A stretch of DNA of 64,000 nt, from the NCBI GenBank assembly GCA_011033025.1, contig WFMF01000203.1:62001-126000 (forward strand), given 5' to 3'. The notes beneath the pieces were generated by a model. The model made no database searches and had not been told where the DNA came from. It worked only from the letters and a program-made list of their open reading frames with translations. The stretch comes from Beroe forskalii (taxonomy: Eukaryota > Ctenophora > Nuda > Beroida > Beroidae). The first letter of the stretch is position 1, and every line of letters begins with the position of its first letter. The position numbers and the translations under genes are program-made. This document shows positions 1 through 13,300 of the stretch, piece by piece.

Positions 1-159
1 CGTTTTTGTTTTACAAAAAGGCAAATGAGAGGCCAGGGTTAGCACGTGTATCGGACCGAATTCGCCAACTTGTCAATCGTTGATAGGTATGTCTCTCATA
101 TAAACGGCTCTGAAGCTGACTGACGTCACAGATCTAAACGTCAATTTTTCTGTATCCTA

Positions 160-345
160 AACCTAACCATAACCCTAACCAAAACCCTAACCTTAATTCT
201 AACCGTAACCCTAACAAATCCTGACCCAAACCCTAGTCCTTAAAGCGCTATGTGCGCTTAATTATATTTTTCTGAGTGACGTCATTGTCATAGATAATGA
301 AGGCTCCCGTTTATATGGGAGACCGACCCGTTGATAGACCCTTCC
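160..345. repeat. Dispersed repeat with degenerate CCCTAA array
   Basis: Irregular CCCTAACC-type motifs lead into a unique-looking tail containing TCCTGACCCAAACC, CTTAAAG and a CATAGATAATGAAGG block. A diverged second copy with the same motif order lies at about 30290-30605, so this is a dispersed repeat and not a chromosome end. Confidence 0.6.
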
Positions 346-620
346 GAGCGGGTCGGACATCGTCTGACAATCGCCAACGTGCCATTAAATGCGCACGATA
401 ATTCAAGTACGTTGGAGAAGGAAATGAAGCGCCTGTTTTTTTAAACATGGCAACGGGACAAACATGAATTGAGCATGCAGGCGCAATTCTTGTTAATTAA
501 TTAAATTAGCTCGTGTTTGTACCGAGCCGATGTGTCGAACTTCGAATGAAGGGGGAGGTAAGGATTTTCCAACGATTTCGCTACATTTAATGAGTGCTCA
601 TCAGTCAAAAACAACACATC

Positions 621-684
621 GAATTAGGGCTGGTGAAAAGATAAAATTGAATTCAATTAGGGCTGGTGAAAAGATAAAATTGAA
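621..684. repeat. Two-copy 33-bp tandem repeat
   Basis: The block AATTAGGGCTGGTGAAAAG plus ATAAAATTGAA occurs twice in direct succession, the copies starting about 33 bp apart. It abuts the foldback element that starts at 689. Confidence 0.8.
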
Positions 685-688
685 CGTA

Positions 689-902
689 ACGTTCGTCGGT
701 CGATCGAATGGAATTGGTCGATCGATCAACTCCATTGGAACGAATGATGTGTTTTACTGGTCCCTAATGACTTGAATCGTGTTTAAATTAGCAATATTTA
801 GTTGTTTCCCTACTAGCTGAAAGATTTTCTATTTAAAACACATCAGTCGATCAAATGAAGTTGATAGATCGACCAATTCCATTCGATTGACCGACGAACG
901 TT
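689..902. mobile_element. Foldback/MITE-like element, about 214 bp
   Basis: The left arm begins AACGTTCGTCGGTCGATCG and the right arm ends with its reverse complement carrying a few substitutions. The arms pair over about 60 bp around a short AT-rich centre. It has no coding capacity. The shape fits a non-autonomous inverted-repeat element; the family is unknown. Confidence 0.65.
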
Positions 903-1530
903 ATATTTGTAATAGTCCCCACAACTCGAGATCAGATGGATGTGAAACAGTCAATCGAGATGGAAAGACTGTCTGTGCCTTAGAATTTTAGTTCCATTTT
1001 ACTGCCTTTTGACCGGTTTGGATGGACGAGTCACTTTTAAATTTTACTGACGGGCACAAATACGCGTAATATTGTAACGTATCGACCAAAAATTGTATGT
1101 GTATCGTGTGTACGGCCCCTATATTTAGCATCCTGCACCAATAATTTTTGGAGATTCAAACACAAGAAATAATACTACACAGATATTGCTGAATGCATTA
1201 AATCACAACCAAAAGGAGAAAGTGCACAGAGAGTCATGAAATGTAATTACAATTTATTAGTTAATTTTCCTCTGAATATCCAAATACATCTAGAGCTTTA
1301 ATCTTTATAAATTCCGCAAAACTTTGAACAGTTAATAGCAATGAAAACGACATACCTCGAAAAATTTTTTTTTGCATGTATCCTGAGTTTGAAATCACAA
1401 AACTGCATATTTTTTGCCTAGGCAATTTCTGATTTCATATACCTACAACAAATTAAATTATTCACAGTTTCACGACATCAAATTTCAAAATTTCCTCTCA
1501 GTAGCATCCTAAAAGCTCCCTGCATGTTGG
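903..1530. other. Non-coding, no feature recognised
   Basis: AT-rich sequence without a credible reading frame, RNA gene or clear repeat. Confidence 0.5.
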
Positions 1531-1544
1531 GCTGTTTTCTAATA

Positions 1545-1985
1545 AGTGGAGCAGGGCCTGGGGGGGCAGCCCCAAATAGGGTCTATAAATAAAATTTGCC
1601 GCCTCAATAGGATTTTAACTCTTAATTCTGTCCTGTTAGTTGAGTCCATTGATAACATGTGAAACTAGGGGTCTGGGGCGGCAGCCCCATCAATAGACGT
1701 TTTCTATAAATAAAATTGTCGCCTAAATAGGATTTTAACTCTTCTGTCCTTTAAGCGGGTCGATTGATAACATGTGAAGGTCTGGGGCGACAGCCCCCAC
1801 AAAGCAAATGTTTTCTATGAATAAAATTGTCGCCTCAATAGGATTTTAACTCTTAATTCTGTCCTGTAAGTTGAGTCGATTGATAAAATGTGAAGCAGAG
1901 GGTCTGGGGCAGCCTGCCCCATCAAGACGTTTTCTAAATAAAATTGTCGCCTCAATAGGATTATATAACTCTTATTTCTTTATTT
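1545..1985. repeat. Tandem repeat, four units of about 110-130 bp
   Basis: Each unit contains GGTCTGGGGCGGCAGCCCC, then TTTTCTATAAATAAAATTG, TCGCCTCAATAGGATTTTAA and CTGTCCTGTAAG. Four diverged copies can be laid end to end. Indels between copies show an old array. Confidence 0.75.
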
Positions 1986-2528
1986 CAGCGTAATTTCAGA
2001 TCAAGGTACCTTAGTAAATGAAATGTAGTTACAATTTCTACAGAGATGAATATTAAATCCAGAAGATTGGGATTTGGGGGCAATTTAATATTATGCTTAA
2101 AATCGTAATTTTGTTCAACGTACAATTTCTATGAATACAATTACTATTTTTTAATACAAATGAGATTTGAAACATGCATAATTGAAACATGCATAATTTT
2201 CATTTCAGTGCTTAAAACATGCACTTTCATTTTCACAGCTACTGACAAGAAACAAGAATCCTTGATATGGAAAATCGATAAACACAAAAAAGGCACAATT
2301 TTATTTTTAAAAATGCACATTCGTTTCTAAAATAAAGACAGAACTCAAGTAATTTTATGCATTTTTGTCTTGGGAGTTGGAAAAATCTCAAAACTGCATA
2401 TTTTGAAAAGGATTTTGCATGTATCTAGGATGGCCAGGATTAAGTTTTTTCGTGGCATGGAAAACGATATTTCATGTAACTGTAATTATATTTAATACCT
2501 CAACTAAATTTTATACGTTTTGGTCATC

Positions 2529-2652
2529 AGGTCATACGAGCGAATTAGTGCGGAAGGCTCCCGGGAGTCCCTCGGGAGTACTCCCGGGGTACTACCGTAG
2601 GACTCCCAGAATACTCCCAGGAGTCTCCCGCAGTAATTGGCTCGTATGACCT
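2529..2652. mobile_element. Short foldback element with 19-bp terminal inverted repeats
   Basis: The left end AGGTCATACGAGCGAATTA and the right end TAATTGGCTCGTATGACCT are inverted repeats matching at 18 of 19 bases. The interior is a series of CTCCCGGGAGT-like palindromes, so the whole 124 bp can fold on itself. There is no coding content. Confidence 0.7.
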
Positions 2653-2989
2653 AAGTTTTAAGCCGCTATTAGCATCAATCATTACAGACACTTATAATAG
2701 TCGGAACTGTAACAGGATTTATTAAAGATACAAGCTCATTAAAAGCTTTAAACACGCAGCACCAAACCTCTTAACAACCATAAATCAGAGAGTTCACGTG
2801 TGTTAGGTTCCTTCGCATGGCTGGTCATAGATTTCGACTTGTGCACGAATGGCTTGTCTGGTCTATAAAGTTGATTATGCAATTCCTCGGTCCTTAGATA
2901 ACATACTACCCATTACAATTCCAATCATTTTAAATATGTTAATATTTAATTTGATTAAATGAACTAAAGCCTTTCATTGCCTTAATTTA

Positions 2990-3350
2990 ATATTAAATAA
3001 AGCCTTTCATTGCATACAGGAAACAGCTCTGACTATTTAACTATAGTATGAACACTGAACACCATCATATTATTCCTGCCATCCCACACAATCTCTTTTG
3101 GCGACCATTTGCCATGCTCTTGACAGTAATTGACAAATTGATTCAATATTATTATTGCAGAACCCTATCAATTAAATAAAGCCTTTCATTGCATACAGGA
3201 AACAGCTCTGACTATTTAACTATAGTATGAACACTGAACACCATCATATTATTCCTGCCATCCCACACAATCTCTTTTGAAGTCAAATTTGGGGGTACAA
3301 CTGATAGAAATATGAACGTGACAGTAATTGACAAATTGATTCAATTCTAT
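2990..3350. repeat. Tandem duplication of about 180 bp
   Basis: A block running from AAATAAAGCCTTTCATTGC to CACACAATCTCTTTTG occurs at about 2995-3103 and again at about 3174-3281. TGACAGTAATTGACAAATTG follows each copy. The copies are nearly identical, so the duplication is recent. Confidence 0.8.
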
Positions 3351-3359
3351 GATCAGAAC

Positions 3360-4298
3360 TATCAATAAACTTGTTTATACTTATCACAAATATAGGTTCT
3401 ACTGAAGTCAACTTGCGTTATAACAAATTATATATTTCGACATTTGCTTAATAACCAGTTGAAAGCTATTTATTGGTTCGCAGAAAATCGAGAAACTTTG
3501 GAGAAGCGGTTCCGGCTTCAAAACTATGAACTGCTTCCTTGAATAAATAACATGCTTATTATAAGATGACAGAAAACAGACATATTTCTAACAGATCTTT
3601 AATAATGTCTCAAATTCTTGATAATTCGTGCAGCTCACAACCCAGCAATGATCGTGGGTTAAGGCATAAAGTCTCTTCCAAAGCAGGAACGAATTAAATA
3701 GCTACCAAACTCTGTGCTCAGAGAAAAATATACTACACGAAATAAAATTTTACAAACGGCATAATTCCCGTTAAAATAAGATGATGTACTGCTCAATATT
3801 TCACATGTTTACTGAGGGTAATTAAGTTAAAGTTAATAATATTAAGGTTAATTTAAGTCACCACTCCACCTCTACGTCAATGACCACAGTTATTGCATCA
3901 CAACATGTGGATTTGACATGATCTGACATATCTAAATTATTAATTTAATCGACTCGAAAAGTCAAATTATTGCTGTCATCTACAGTATTAAACCAACGTT
4001 TAACTGGATTTCATTGACTGACGGACCATTCAAATAGAAACAGAAAACGTGAGACAATGTTATACATTTACAATTAACAATACTACAAGTTGGATAATTA
4101 ACTGATAACTGAACTGAAAGAAATCGAATTTTTGACGAAAATCTATAACTTAAAGCCCACCCCAAAATACCTTAATATATTACGGAATCTCGACGCAATC
4201 ATAAACTTTGGTCCATTACCCCCTTTGCCCCCTTTCACTATTTATGTGAAAAGTGAAAAGTCCCTTGTTATAGTGGCTGACAGAGAGTGGAATGGGTA
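3360..4298. other. Non-coding; 3' flank of the ArfGAP gene
   Basis: AT-rich stretch after the minus-strand ArfGAP stop codon. The 3' untranslated region should start here, but I could not place a polyadenylation signal with confidence. No other gene is seen. Confidence 0.4.
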
Positions 4299-4349
4299 CT
4301 ATCTGTAGGTATCCAACTTATCCTGTGCTGCCTGGTAGAGATCTGTTAA
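4299..4349 (-). CDS. ARFGAP2/3: ArfGAP terminal exon
   Basis: 51 nt after a CTCTTTTCAG acceptor, reading [16 protein letters not shown] and a TAG stop, in phase with exon 12. The length and the end near a tyrosine fit the C-terminus of ArfGAP2/3. Confidence 0.7.
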   Translation of the reverse strand, partial: LTDLYQAAQDKLDTYR

Positions 4350-7300
4350 CTGAAAAGAGTAAGTGTTAGATTTACTAGTTTCTGAAGACCTGCAAGAAAT
4401 CATAGTACATACATACTTATCGTGAAATTTTATGGTCCTATTTTGTTGAAAACCTACGCCAAATCTGTCTAGGAACAGAAATCTAAAATATAAACATGCA
4501 TTCATGCAAACATGGATATGTTTGCACATGGATCTATTGAAAGGTATGATCGATTAAGACGCACAATTGATTGCCTTGCTTTTACTTTCGATAGAACTTC
4601 TGTCGAAAGTACTGCACGAATTTCCCGTAATTGCGCGTCTTTATCGATCTCCTGTTTAATGAACGCATGTGCACACATAGATACACAGAGAATATAGTCG
4701 AAATAAAGTCTCCTGACTAAATTCTTATCACATGGACATCATGCTGAGAATTATTTCATTATTGAATTTTCCGGTTGAATTCTGTCTGTAATATATAGGC
4801 AATTATCGGAACACTGTAGCATGAAGCGTTATCGGCATCATGCCACTTACACTACTGGGATTTGACAGGGACAATCTTAGCATATACATTCAATCCATAC
4901 TCCGACATCTGGTGTTATAGGCACGTCCAAATAGTTAGTTCATTGACAGATTATAACCATGCAGGCGTCTAAAATCTCTATACCAGTGAAACCTAACTGT
5001 TTAGCTAGCTGGGTCCTAGCTGTCTAACTATTCAAAAAGGAAGGGAAATAAATCAAACTGAAATCTACAAAACTCATCACCGAAACCACGATTGTTTTCA
5101 GTGACGAACTAACCTTTCCAGTCATCCTAGCAGCTCCCTCTGTCAGACTAGCCTTAACATTCGTCAGGTCCGGAGTGTTAAAGCTCGCTGCCTTGTCGTA
5201 CAGGTTCGCTGCAGGGAACGCACTAACGTTAGCATCATTTAACTGTGGTATTTGAGAAGTTTCGTAAAGTGGGCTCGCGGTTTTCACGCTTATTATAGAT
5301 TTATTAGTCCAAGTCCTTCAGTCGTCCCCGAGTGGTGATCAGCTGCATGCAAAAAGAGTCATTTCAGATTTGAGAGGAAGCAATAATGTTATTGTTGTAA
5401 ACGGGCGGCTGTACGCTAACACTGGACGTGGCGGAATTGTGCTGCAGTTTGGAGGACACCCACAAGGAAACCCGGTTATTCCGGATAAAAGCCCTCATGT
5501 CAGTCTTTCTACAGATGTATATGATGGGATTGAGGGCTGAATTGAGAGGGATTCCAACCAATGTCACGAAAATAGTTACCAACATTCCAGAGGCATTCAT
5601 GAAATTGTAGTGATTGATGACACGCAGCCACACGAATCCAACCAGCAGATATGCCAAGTTAACGACACAAAAGAGGACAGCTATTATGATTATGGTGATA
5701 GTTGCATGTCTGTGACTCAGACTTATTGCCTTCTTTCCCTGAAGTGAAGTGTCTGCTCTCCTCAAACTGAGAACACAGACGATGGAGCACACTCCCACGA
5801 TAAGAATCATAGCCCCCAGTCCGGTCAGAGACAGAAACATCGCCACTGTGGCCATGGTGCTCTCGGCCCCATCACTCGAAAACGATATGATGATCTTAGT
5901 CACCACCAAGTAGGACATGAACACGGCAGCTGACCCTAGTATCAGTCTCTCGTTGACTTTGTAGAACGGCTTCACCAGAGAAAGGGTTCTGGTGACACTG
6001 ATGAGCGTGGTGGCATAGCCCGTGGCTTCCGCAAGCATTTCAAAGATATCCTGGATGAACTCGGTTGCCATGTTGACGTTGGAAGTGTGGAGGATGATCA
6101 CAATAAAAGCACACAGACACACCAACATGTCGAGGGTGTTGAGGAAGATGACGAGCTTGCTAGCCAGGTTATTCCTGTCTCTTTGGTAGGTATACGATAG
6201 GGACAACATGTTGGAGATAGCCCCCACAACAGCTTGTACCAGGATCAGGATTATCATAGCGTTGAGGATGATCAGTTCTTTCCGCGTGAGGGTGATGTTT
6301 TCAGGTGTTGTTAGGGGTGGTATCACCGTGTTGTGAGGGTCAGGGACTGACATGACACCAGCGCACTTTCTAAGGGGTGTTAAGTGTTGTCAACGATATA
6401 AAAACTAATGCGTCCTAGCAATTTCACGCTTTTAACGTAACAAAACGGCGCATATCTCTGAATTTCTAAGCAAACTTGCTGTAACATTCGAGATATCTCA
6501 AGCTTCATAAGAGCAACACGACATTGAAGTTTATATTTATTTTGGAGCACAGGAAACGGTTTAATCAGATAGAAAACTGGTTTTCAACGATAACTTCGAA
6601 AAATTGAAATTTTCCAACTTAAAGAATTCAAGACAAAATTTATCGATTTATCTCACCCCACGCTAGCCTGCTATTATAGTGCCTTCTTCCAACACTGAAA
6701 CTCAGCAATTCTGTGCAACTGCAAAGCTCTGCTCACTCTAAATCGTTTGACGACTGTCTACAGCAACGCAATCGACATTTCAATTTAATTTTAAGACTCC
6801 TGCTGTCACTGGAGTCTAAATTTTCCACACGTTTGTCTTAAGCGTCTTAAAGTATTTTAAAGTTTAAATATTAATTAATTTTAAATAAATCTTCAATCTT
6901 CTCATACATAAATTAGGATTTAAAATCCTTCTGCGTACACAGAGAATCGTAAGACGAAGATTGTTTGGAAAACATCTGTGAGATTGAGAGAGGGGGTTGT
7001 CTCGCTCATAATTCGAAGTCTGGTGTTTAACGGCAAACAATCATTAGTCGCGCAGGAGTCAACTGATTCTGTACATTTTAAGTAATAGCGTGAATTTTGT
7101 TCTTTCAAGAATTGTGCCTTATCTAACACATGCAGGTAGCAACTGAGTACCAACCAGTACCAACTGATGATTGAAGTAAATTCTAATTTTCCTCTGATTG
7201 CGACGTACAAGGGAAACGAAAGGTTAATGGTCTTCAATTAAAATTCGATGTTCGACATCATCTTCAATGCTGAGATTTTGCAAAATTTTCAAAAGTGCAA

Positions 7301-10300
7301 AAGCTGTCTTAATAAAAACAGAATGAGGCGGTAGGGACTACGTAGTACGTCATAATCAAGGCTTCAAAGAGGCCAATAAATGGCGACAAACCATGAAGCG
7401 TTCATATGTGACGAAGAAAACTTTTTCTTCAAAACTTATCATTTTAATTTCTATAAATGAATTGAACAATAGGAGTGCAGTTAGAATTTTTGTTTGTGGC
7501 ATTTTTCGTACACTGTTGTCAAGAAAACACAAAGTGTCCATTGTGCAGTTCAACTATATGCCTCATATTGTACAACAACATTATACGCCCAATATCATCA
7601 TTAAACTTCAAAGGTCGGTTGTGCGAGGGAGCATCACCATTACTATAAAATATGCAATAAATATGCAACAAACAGTGAGCAGTGCCGTTCATACCTCTCT
7701 ATTGCTGAAAAGCTAACAGGGTGGCCGGAACAGCGTAGTTCTAATATAGTGATATAAACAGTCAAATAACCTGCACCAAAGCCTCTAGAAGCGCCACAAA
7801 CCAAACATATTTATTAAAATCCAATAATATTATGTTATGAAGACTGCCGTTCAGGAGGAATACCGGGGTAAGAAAGTGAAGTAGTCTGGAGTTCAAGATA
7901 AGTGAAAGCGAGAACTGGCCACTGAAAGTGGAGGAGGATTTCAGAGAGCTCGATGTCAAAAGCCCTCCACAAGTAAACGACCAGTTACCATTTCTCAAGG
8001 GCTTCGGTTTCGGTTGGCTAAAACGCTCGGTTCATCGGTGATTCGGTTTCGGTTTCAGTTCGGTTAACCGGTCGTTTTACCCTCCACTGATTTGTATCGA
8101 GAAGGGAAGGCTGTTAACAAAGCTAGGTCCAGACCTGTGAAAGTATATGCCAGGAAACAGGGCCACTCAGAAAAGTTGAAATCTATGCTTGCTTTGGCTG
8201 GCAGGACTTTGGAGGAACGCGCAGCACACAAGCTCCTCATAGACAAGATAGCGGATTTGAAGAAAAAGCGGGAAGGGACCCACTCGATACGGTGGAGAAA
8301 TCGGTTGAACCGAGATCGATTTAAATCATAGCGGACGCTACTTATTAATGGCCTGTTTGAATTCTGGTGATTTTTTTCATTCTTCGATATTTAGTTCAGA
8401 TTTATTTCAGGGATCTTTAATGAATTTGAGAGAAATTGCACAAATTTTACTTTTACACAAATTTCGAACTTGATTCTCAGTTTTTGAGATTGGAAGAATG
8501 TTTCATGGTGAATTATTTCAATTTTCATTCACATTTAAATTCAATTTTTATTACTTTATAATACTTTATAGATGTTATTATTTAAATGTTTGTTTATGCT
8601 ATTGCAAGTTTCTACATTTCGGCACATTACCATCCCCACCGTGGGTTTCGAAGCAACAAACAACAAAATATCTAATGCTGACCCCTTGATGAAGAGTCCA
8701 GACTCCAGTATGTCGAAAAGGGTATCACAAATTTGGGTCCCAAAACATGTACGTCACCCATTCCAGCCAGGGAGGCAATGCTTGGTTCTAATAACGATGA
8801 ACTTAACAGTTAACAGTTAGTACGAAGGTAAACTTATAACATTCTGACAGGCGACAGCTGACAACAACTATAAAACTTAAACTTCCCAGCCAATCTAATA
8901 TAGCTATCACCGAGAATATTTTGACAGACAGGTCACAAACCCACATAATCAGGGAATTAGAACTCAAATGAATATCTGCATTTGATTTCTATTATTGAAA
9001 GGGAGAGAGAGCAACGTATAACGCGCAAACACACGCCGCACAGTGCGCTGCAAATCACTGAGTGACATCATTCTCATAGCGTGGAATGGCGAACTGATGA
9101 CTCGTGTACGCAGGGTCACGGACTCACGAATCACGCGCACGCTGCGCAGTGAACAAACTCGTTATATACCGCTCGCTGTGTTACTACGCCAACCAACCTA
9201 TGATGCCCCAGTGCTACTACTCACTGCTTTGATTAACAGCTCCAAGGTCTTGGTGTTATTTGTGTGGAATACCCCTCAAATGGTAAGCGAGACAGTAGGG
9301 TGAGTCAACTTCATTATGGGAACAGGGGTTAAACTGTCACTGTCAATGTCAAATTATAGTGCAATTTAATTAAAATTCCTGACAGATTCCTGATATATAC
9401 CGCGGTTCAATGAGCTAACCAAGTAACCACGAGTACTAGCGGGGGTCAAATTATGAAGATTATTTCTCGTATATTATGAAATTATGTGCTATATGAGAAC
9501 ATTTCTCGGGCAAAAATTTAACATCAGGGGACTGTTGTGAACTCTCTTGGTTTATCGTAATTCCAAAAGCGCGAATAAAGTTTTGGATTGTCCCTTGCGT
9601 AATGCGTTGGCACCGATCATTTAAAAGATTTTACGGGTTCCATTACAAATGCTATTCGAGCGCAGTAATGGTTGTCCTATTTGTCAAATCGGTTGCGGAA
9701 GCAATGAGAACAAAATTAAATCTTAGCGAATTTCAACGCCAGTTCTGCAGCAGTCAGAGATTACCTGTCAGTGATCTTAGTTAGAGTAACAGTAGAATGC
9801 AATGAAAGGTGAAGCACGATAGAATGTAATGAACCTATATAATATGATGATTTAAGGACTCACTCACTGTGGTGTCCCGACCTAGTTTAAGCCGAGTAAC
9901 GTCCAGGTCTTATGAGGGGTGAGAGACAGTTTACCCCGCGACACTTTATCCCGCGACACTTTACCCTGAGACACTTTACCCCGGATCTAATTATGTGCAC
10001 TGATTATAATGAATAGAAGTCCCATCTCAACACCATCTCACGGACTCAGACAGGAAATCAAGGTTAGAGTCAGTGGTCAGAATGAGAATCCGATCCGTCC
10101 CAGATGCAGAGTCGGAGTGCTTCCAATGCTGCAGTTAGCTAACAGGAATGGTGAGCGTAAGGATCGATCTGTCATACGCCAAAGCGAGGTCTAGTTGTGT
10201 GGCAAGAGCCTCCATCCTCCTCCGTCTCTGCACAGTCCGCTTAAAGGAGCTCCGCTCTGGCATGAAGGGTTCCACGTCATCTGGGACGTTGAGGTAGCAG

Positions 10301-13300
10301 TTCCACAGCAGTTTTCTTCGAAGTTCCAAGTATTTTGAGGGATGCAACTTTGGAAGGGTTGGGAAGGGTTGGAGTGGGGCTTGGGGCTTGAGTGGCTGAG
10401 AACAGGCAGAAGACTAGTTGGCTGAAGGTTGACTCTATCCCATCTAAGCCATGCTTATTGCAACATGTGACATGGCATTGACGAGCTCCATGGTGATACG
10501 TCGGATCACATCTGCTCAATGATTGCATCATGCGATCCGGGGCAAAATGTTGCATTTCTGAGTCTGGACCATTCTCTGAGTCTGGACCATTCTCTGAGTC
10601 TGAACCATTCGCTGGGTCTGGACCATTCTCTGAGTCTGAACCATTCTCTGAGTCTGAACCATTCTCTGAGTCTGAACCATTCTCTGAGTCTGAACCATTC
10701 TCTGAGTCTGGACCATTCTCTGAGTCTGAACCATTCTCTGAGTCAGAACCATTATCTGAGTCTGAACCACTCTCTGCGTCTGAACCCCTCTCTGAGTCTG
10801 AACCACTCTCTGAGTCTGAACCATTCTCTGAGTCTGAACAATTCTCTGAGTCTGAACCACTCTTTGAGTCTGAACCACTCTCTGAGTCTGAACCACTCTC
10901 TGAGTCTGAACCATTCTCTGAGTCTGAACCATTCTCTGAGTCTGAACCACTCTTTGAGTCTGAACCACTCTCTGCGTCTGAACCATTCACTGAGTCTGAA
11001 CCATTCTCTGGGTCTGAACCATTCTCTGAGTCTGAACCATTCTCTGAGTCAGAATCATTCTCTGAGTCTGGACCATTCTCTGAGTCTGAACCATTCTCTG
11101 GGTCTAAACCCGAGTGTATTCTTGTTATAATACAGCCGATTTTTGAAATGACCTGGAACTGTTTTATAACAATTCATTTTCGGTTTCAGGGGTTAGTATA
11201 GGGTCTCAGGAAACCACAACAGAAAGTTTAAGATCCTACCTAATGGGGGCGATGGTTTTTTGGGCCACGCCCTTTTTACGGGTGACGCGTAAGGCCCAAA
11301 AATTGAAATTTTCATTTTTTGTCCGATTTTGTTGAGTTTGGTGTCTAAATAGGCTTATTTTGATACGAGAAAAACGATGGAAATGATATCAATTACTTTC
11401 GAGCATGGCTTCACGTCCTAAAATTCAAAATATGTGATTTTATGTTGATTTTGGCCACTCCAGTAGCCCATCCAAAGTCAGTATTTAATATCTGAGTGGA
11501 GAGAGTCTCTCAACGGTTTTTGATAGACCTAAGGACCCTTTATCGGAAAAAGTTGCAGCCCTCCCATAAATAAACGTCCTTATGGGTGCTTGGGCCACGC
11601 CCATTTTTCCGGTGAGACGCGTATGGGTGTAAACCCGTAACTTGACTCAGGAAGGTCGTACAGACTCCATGTTGTGCTCAAAAGAATCGCAATGGCTCTT
11701 TTCATAATTTGTGCAAGCAATGTCTGAAACCCTTGATTAATACTTTAATAGCTTGAAAGATTTGTTATTATCATGTTTACATCTATCTTGAGAAGAGAAA
11801 TGTGCTCTTATTAAATGTGCACCAATCAAGCAAAAACTAGATTTTGGATACATTTGAAATCCAATGTTGGGTCCATTCTCAATCCAAAATTCACAGTATA
11901 TCAATAATGTTCAAATTGATCATTCACTTCATCATTGTGAATAGCTTAATGGAAACCAGGAAGCAATCATAACCTAGGGTTCTGATGACTGTAACATAGG
12001 GCAGGCCATGCCAAAAACAGGCTCTGGTAGGCCTCCACGCTCGAGAGTTTGATTTGCTGATTTTCAAAGCTCAAGTAAGCTTTACTGTGGTCTGCGTATG
12101 TTGAAGCCCAGCCTCTGAACCTGATCTGTGATGGCATCCTGAGTAACTTTAGGCCTCTTCATTCTGGTGATTTCCTGTCAAAATTCTGACGTTGGTTATA
12201 ATATCATATGTTCATATGCTCGCCAAGCTCAACAACCCTAAGCCGAACACCGTCCAAGAGGCCTTGCCTACTGTCTAGGTTCCTAATCAATATCATTATT
12301 CATTATGCCACAGATCTTACCAACGTTAAATTTGTGAGGAGGAAGAATTCTCAATGTCACCTGCACCATTTGCTCTTGTGTCGCAGGTGGTTACTAAGCT
12401 GTTAGCTGCATCCCAATAAACCTTATCGTAAGTCGTGTTTCAACCTTACTGGGCCAGGCCTGTTGCTAAGTATCCATCATTCTTGATATCAATGTGGTAG
12501 TTAAGCGGTGCTAGAATTCCACTTTTGCAACCACACTTACCAATAATTAAATCCCCTGTATCTAGATAAATTTACCTGCATTACTCAGGGATATCAATTT
12601 GCCTGGAGAGGAGCATAGAGGTGCATTACCCTGAGAAATGTCTCCTTTCCAGTTATTCAAACTTACGACTTCTGGACGTTTGGCATCAGCACTCATCTTA
12701 CGTTTGAACTGTGAACGTATACCAACGGACCAGAGGCCATAACCCGGGATGACTGAATAGGCACACCCTTTACACCTCGCCCTACATAGCCCCCGCAATG
12801 ACACAGAGTCTGAACAAACTGACCCATAATCATAAGCACTGCCGTTCCCAGTGATATCCCTGAGCAGTGAGCATCCTATCAGTTGCATCTGGCTGAAATT
12901 TGGATCAGTGGTGTAGTGGTATCGAGTTGAGCACAGGATCGAAAGATCCTGGGTCAATTCCGGTCCAGCGCCACTGAGCTAAGGGTGAGAGATTCATCTT
13001 GAGCCTATGCAGCCCGACGGTTCACTTAGCCGAGCGTACGAGAACTGTTCTGGAAGGAGGAGCTGCCCATTGCAGCGAAGTCTCGGGCGACGGAAGTATG
13101 GATTACACTTCCTTTATCGCCACTGGCTTTGATTCCTGTCATTGGCCGTACGGCTGTTGGAATAGAAGTAAAACCTTCGGAATAAAAAATCATTGGTCCT
13201 TTATCAATGCACAGAAATTTACACGCCTGGAGTCAGGTGTGACGTCGCACTTGCTTGAATTCGTACAGGGGATAGGAATTGTAAAGATAAATGTGCAGTT

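Noticed and set aside
160-230. Telomere or chromosome end
   Set aside because: The motif is irregular, internal and recurs with a shared tail near 30.3 kb.
10519-11201. Plus-strand frames with LNHSLS and ESEPFS repeats
   Set aside because: Reading of the 18-bp minisatellite in alternative frames, without flanking coding sequence.
12903-12975. Functional tRNA gene
   Set aside because: It has A- and B-box-like motifs but continues into a SINE body shared with a second locus; the acceptor stem does not close well.
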